NCBI RefSeq assembly: GCF_019645875.1
Contig: NZ_CP081000.1
Location: 2,480,001 to 2,544,000, forward strand
Origin: Mycolicibacterium senegalense
GTDB taxonomy: Bacteria; Actinomycetota; Actinomycetes; Mycobacteriales; Mycobacteriaceae
Direction: 5' to 3'
DNA length: 64,000 bases
The notes under the pieces were generated by a model that saw only the letters and a program-made list of their open reading frames with translations, was not told the DNA's origin and searched no databases. Below, in pieces: positions 62,381 to 64,000 of the stretch; the first letter of the stretch is position 1; each line of letters starts with the position of its first letter. Both the position numbers and the translations under genes were made by a program.

Positions 62381-63331
62381 ATGACCAAGTTGGTGAGTCC
62401 TGACAACTTCGCGCGAGCCGAATCCGACCTGTATTTCGCCAATATCGTCAACGACGGCGGCTTCGGGCAGTTCTTCCACAACCGTGAGATGAGCTCGATC
62501 GATCACCAGATCGTGATCCGGCAGAATCGCGACACCTTGTACTCGGCGGCGGTTTTCGATTTGGACGCCGGACCGGTGACCGTCACGCTGCCCGAGAATG
62601 CGGGCCGGTTCATGTCGCTGCAGATCATCAGCGAGGACCACTACACCACCAACGTCGCCTACGCGCCGGGCGAGCTGACCTTCAGCCGCGACTCCGTCGA
62701 CACGCGCTATGCGGCAGCGGCGATACGGATCTTGGCCGATCCGAACGATCCCGCGGACTTGGCCGCCGTCCGGGCATTGCAGGACACGATCGGCGTCTCA
62801 CAGGACGACGCGCCGGGGTTGTTCGAGATCCCGCAGTGGGATCCGGTCAGTCAGAAGACCGTTCGGGAGGCACTGATCACCCTGTCGACGACCGTGGCCG
62901 ATACCAAATCGATGTTCGGCCCCAAGTACGCGGTGGACCCGGTGCGTCACCTGATCGGCTCGGCGTTCGCCTGGGGCGGCAACCCGGAGCGCGACGCGCT
63001 GTATCTCACGGTGGTGCCACCCCGTAACGACGGGGCCACGGTGCACCGGTTGACCGTGAAGGACGTCCCGGTGGACGGATTCTGGTCGATCACCGTGTAC
63101 AACCAGGATGGGTACTTCACCCCGAATCCGCAGAACGCGTACTCGCTGAACAACATCACCGCGGTCAAAGACGCCGACGGCGCCACCACGGTGCAGTTCG
63201 GCGGCAGCAGCGACGACGCGGCCAACGTGTTGCCGATCACCGAGGGCTGGAACTATCTGGTGCGGCTGTACCGGCCCAGGCCCGAGATCCTTGACGGCTC
63301 CTGGACGTTTCCGGCCGCCGAGCCGGTCTAG
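62381..63331 (+). CDS. DUF1254/DUF1214 domain protein
   Basis: A 316-residue protein. The N-terminal DUF1254 part holds HNREMSSIDHQIVIRQNRDTLYS and RFMSLQIISEDHYTTNV. The C-terminal DUF1214 part holds PVDGFWSITVYNQDGYFTPN and the ending LVRLYRPRPEILDGSWTFP. No signal peptide is seen. Paired DUF1254/1214 proteins are widespread but without a defined reaction. ATG 62381 is used; GTG 62375 is an alternative. It converges with qor. Confidence 0.88.
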   Translation: MTKLVSPDNFARAESDLYFANIVNDGGFGQFFHNREMSSIDHQIVIRQNRDTLYSAAVFDLDAGPVTVTLPENAGRFMSLQIISEDHYTTNVAYAPGELTFSRDSVDTRYAAAAIRILADPNDPADLAAVRALQDTIGVSQDDAPGLFEIPQWDPVSQKTVREALITLSTTVADTKSMFGPKYAVDPVRHLIGSAFAWGGNPERDALYLTVVPPRNDGATVHRLTVKDVPVDGFWSITVYNQDGYFTPNPQNAYSLNNITAVKDADGATTVQFGGSSDDAANVLPITEGWNYLVRLYRPRPEILDGSWTFPAAEPV

Positions 63332-63406
63332 GCGATCGCCGAGTGTGACGCTGGCGTCGTCGGAAGGCGGAGACCACGACACCTGCGTCACATTCGGCGC
63401 AATCGC
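63332..63406. terminator. Long imperfect inverted repeat between convergent genes
   Basis: The left arm at 63332-63351 and right arm at 63385-63406 share GCGAT, GCCGA and TGTGACGC blocks in inverted order, with an inner GTCGT/ACGAC pair. The hairpin occupies nearly the whole gap between the stops of the DUF1254 gene and qor. It may terminate both transcripts or be one copy of a dispersed intergenic element. Confidence 0.5.
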
Positions 63407-63409
63407 CGG

Positions 63410-64000
63410 CTAGGGCACCAGCACGATCGAGCCGACGGTCTTGCGGCCCTGCAGGTCGGTGTGCGCCTGGGCCGCCTCGGCCAGCGGATAACGGCCGCCG
63501 ACGGTGATGGTGATGGACCCGTCGGCGATCGCGTTGATCAATTCTCCGGCACGCCAGGAGAATTCATCCGGGGTGCGGGTGTGGTGGGCCAGTGTCGGCC
63601 GGGTCAGGAAGACCGAGCCCGCAGCGTTGAGCCGTTGCGGATCCACCGGCGGCACCGGCCCGCTGGCCGCACCGAAGAGGGCCAAGGTGCCCCGCACCGC
63701 CAGGCTGGCCAGGCTGGCGTCGAACGTCGAGGCGCCGACTCCGTCATACACTGCGGCCACGCCCGACCCACCGGTGAGATCGCGGATCTTGTCCCCGAAT
63801 TCGAGCGGATCCTCGGGATAGTCGAGCACCTCTATGGCGCCGGCCTGCCGCGACAGCTCGGCTTTTTCCGGTGTCGAGGCGGTGGTGATCACCCGGGTGC
63901 CGATGCTGGTGGCCCATTGGGTGAGGATCAGGCCGACACCACCGGCCCCGGCATGCACCAGCACGGTGTCGCTGGGTTGCACGGCGTACGTGGACTTGAT
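63410..64000 (-). CDS. qor: NADPH:quinone reductase (zeta-crystallin type), 5' end beyond window
   Basis: The frame is open to position 64000, so about 197 C-terminal residues are visible. The NADPH loop VHAGAGGVGLILTQWA is intact, followed by ITTASTPEKAELSRQAGA and YDGVGASTFDASLASL. It has no zinc-cysteine cluster in the visible part, as in QOR-type medium-chain reductases. An internal Met near 63982 is not the start, since coding continues upstream (STYAVQPSD). Position after ctaB matches Rv1454c. Confidence 0.93.
   Translation of the reverse strand: MKSTYAVQPSDTVLVHAGAGGVGLILTQWATSIGTRVITTASTPEKAELSRQAGAIEVLDYPEDPLEFGDKIRDLTGGSGVAAVYDGVGASTFDASLASLAVRGTLALFGAASGPVPPVDPQRLNAAGSVFLTRPTLAHHTRTPDEFSWRAGELINAIADGSITITVGGRYPLAEAAQAHTDLQGRKTVGSIVLVP

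Overview
The window is GC-rich chromosomal DNA from a mycobacterium, most likely a fast-growing environmental species (Mycolicibacterium type). This rests on gene content and order. Three blocks match the gene order known in Mycobacterium tuberculosis: priA-fmt-rsmB-rpe-ribD-P55-lprG-ribC-ribA2-ribH; uvrC-rapZ-yvcK-whiA-gap-pgk-tpiA-secG; and pgl-opcA-zwf-tal-tkt-ctaB-qor. Blocks with no counterpart in that pathogen lie between them. I see no rRNA, tRNA, CRISPR array, insertion sequence, integrase or phage gene.

Layout. 1-7580 is accessory: a truncated TetR regulator divergent from a SRPBCC protein, a Baeyer-Villiger-type monooxygenase, an unknown protein, a DUF805 membrane protein, a Tat-exported catalase-like peroxidase coupled to cytochrome b561, an HSL-type esterase and a YhhN-family protein. 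7577-28934 is mostly core: PriA, a DUF2207/LemA pair, initiator tRNA formylation and rRNA methylation (fmt, rsmB), the riboflavin genes split around the divergent lprG-P55 lipid-export pair, gamma-glutamyltransferase, and the uvrC-rapZ-yvcK-whiA run. 28949-35836 is accessory: a DUF805-SUFU fusion, a DUF1963/YwqG protein, a TetR-fatty acid hydroxylase pair preceded by twin operators, and an ABC exporter coupled to a phospholipase D-like protein. 35919-39259 is lower glycolysis plus secG. 39342-47270 is a seven-gene sugar or polyol uptake and catabolism operon. 47461-53972 holds PEP carboxylase and an MFS/solute-binding/FAD-monooxygenase operon. 54745-61156 is the oxidative and non-oxidative pentose phosphate operon. 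61389-64000 carries heme O synthase, a DUF1254/1214 protein and a truncated quinone reductase.

The central-carbon genes are dense. Glyceraldehyde-3-phosphate made by the pentose phosphate operon, or by the DeoC aldolase of the sugar operon, would feed the gap-pgk-tpiA cluster, and PEP then meets Ppc. Ribulose-5-phosphate is both Rpe substrate and riboflavin precursor, and rpe-ribD and ribC-ribA2-ribH lie close together.

Many genes overlap by 4 bp (ATGA or GTGA), indicating coupled translation. At least ten genes have a TANNNT hexamer 6-8 bases before an ATG or GTG with no Shine-Dalgarno sequence, the layout of leaderless mRNAs common in mycobacteria. The items most worth a second look are the membrane-anchored SUFU fusion next to a YwqG protein, an IdeR-like box ahead of a 51-residue ORF, the sugar operon with its palindromic operators, a signal-less family 5 solute-binding protein between an exporter and a flavin monooxygenase, and two adjacent 26-bp palindromes abutting a leaderless tetR gene.
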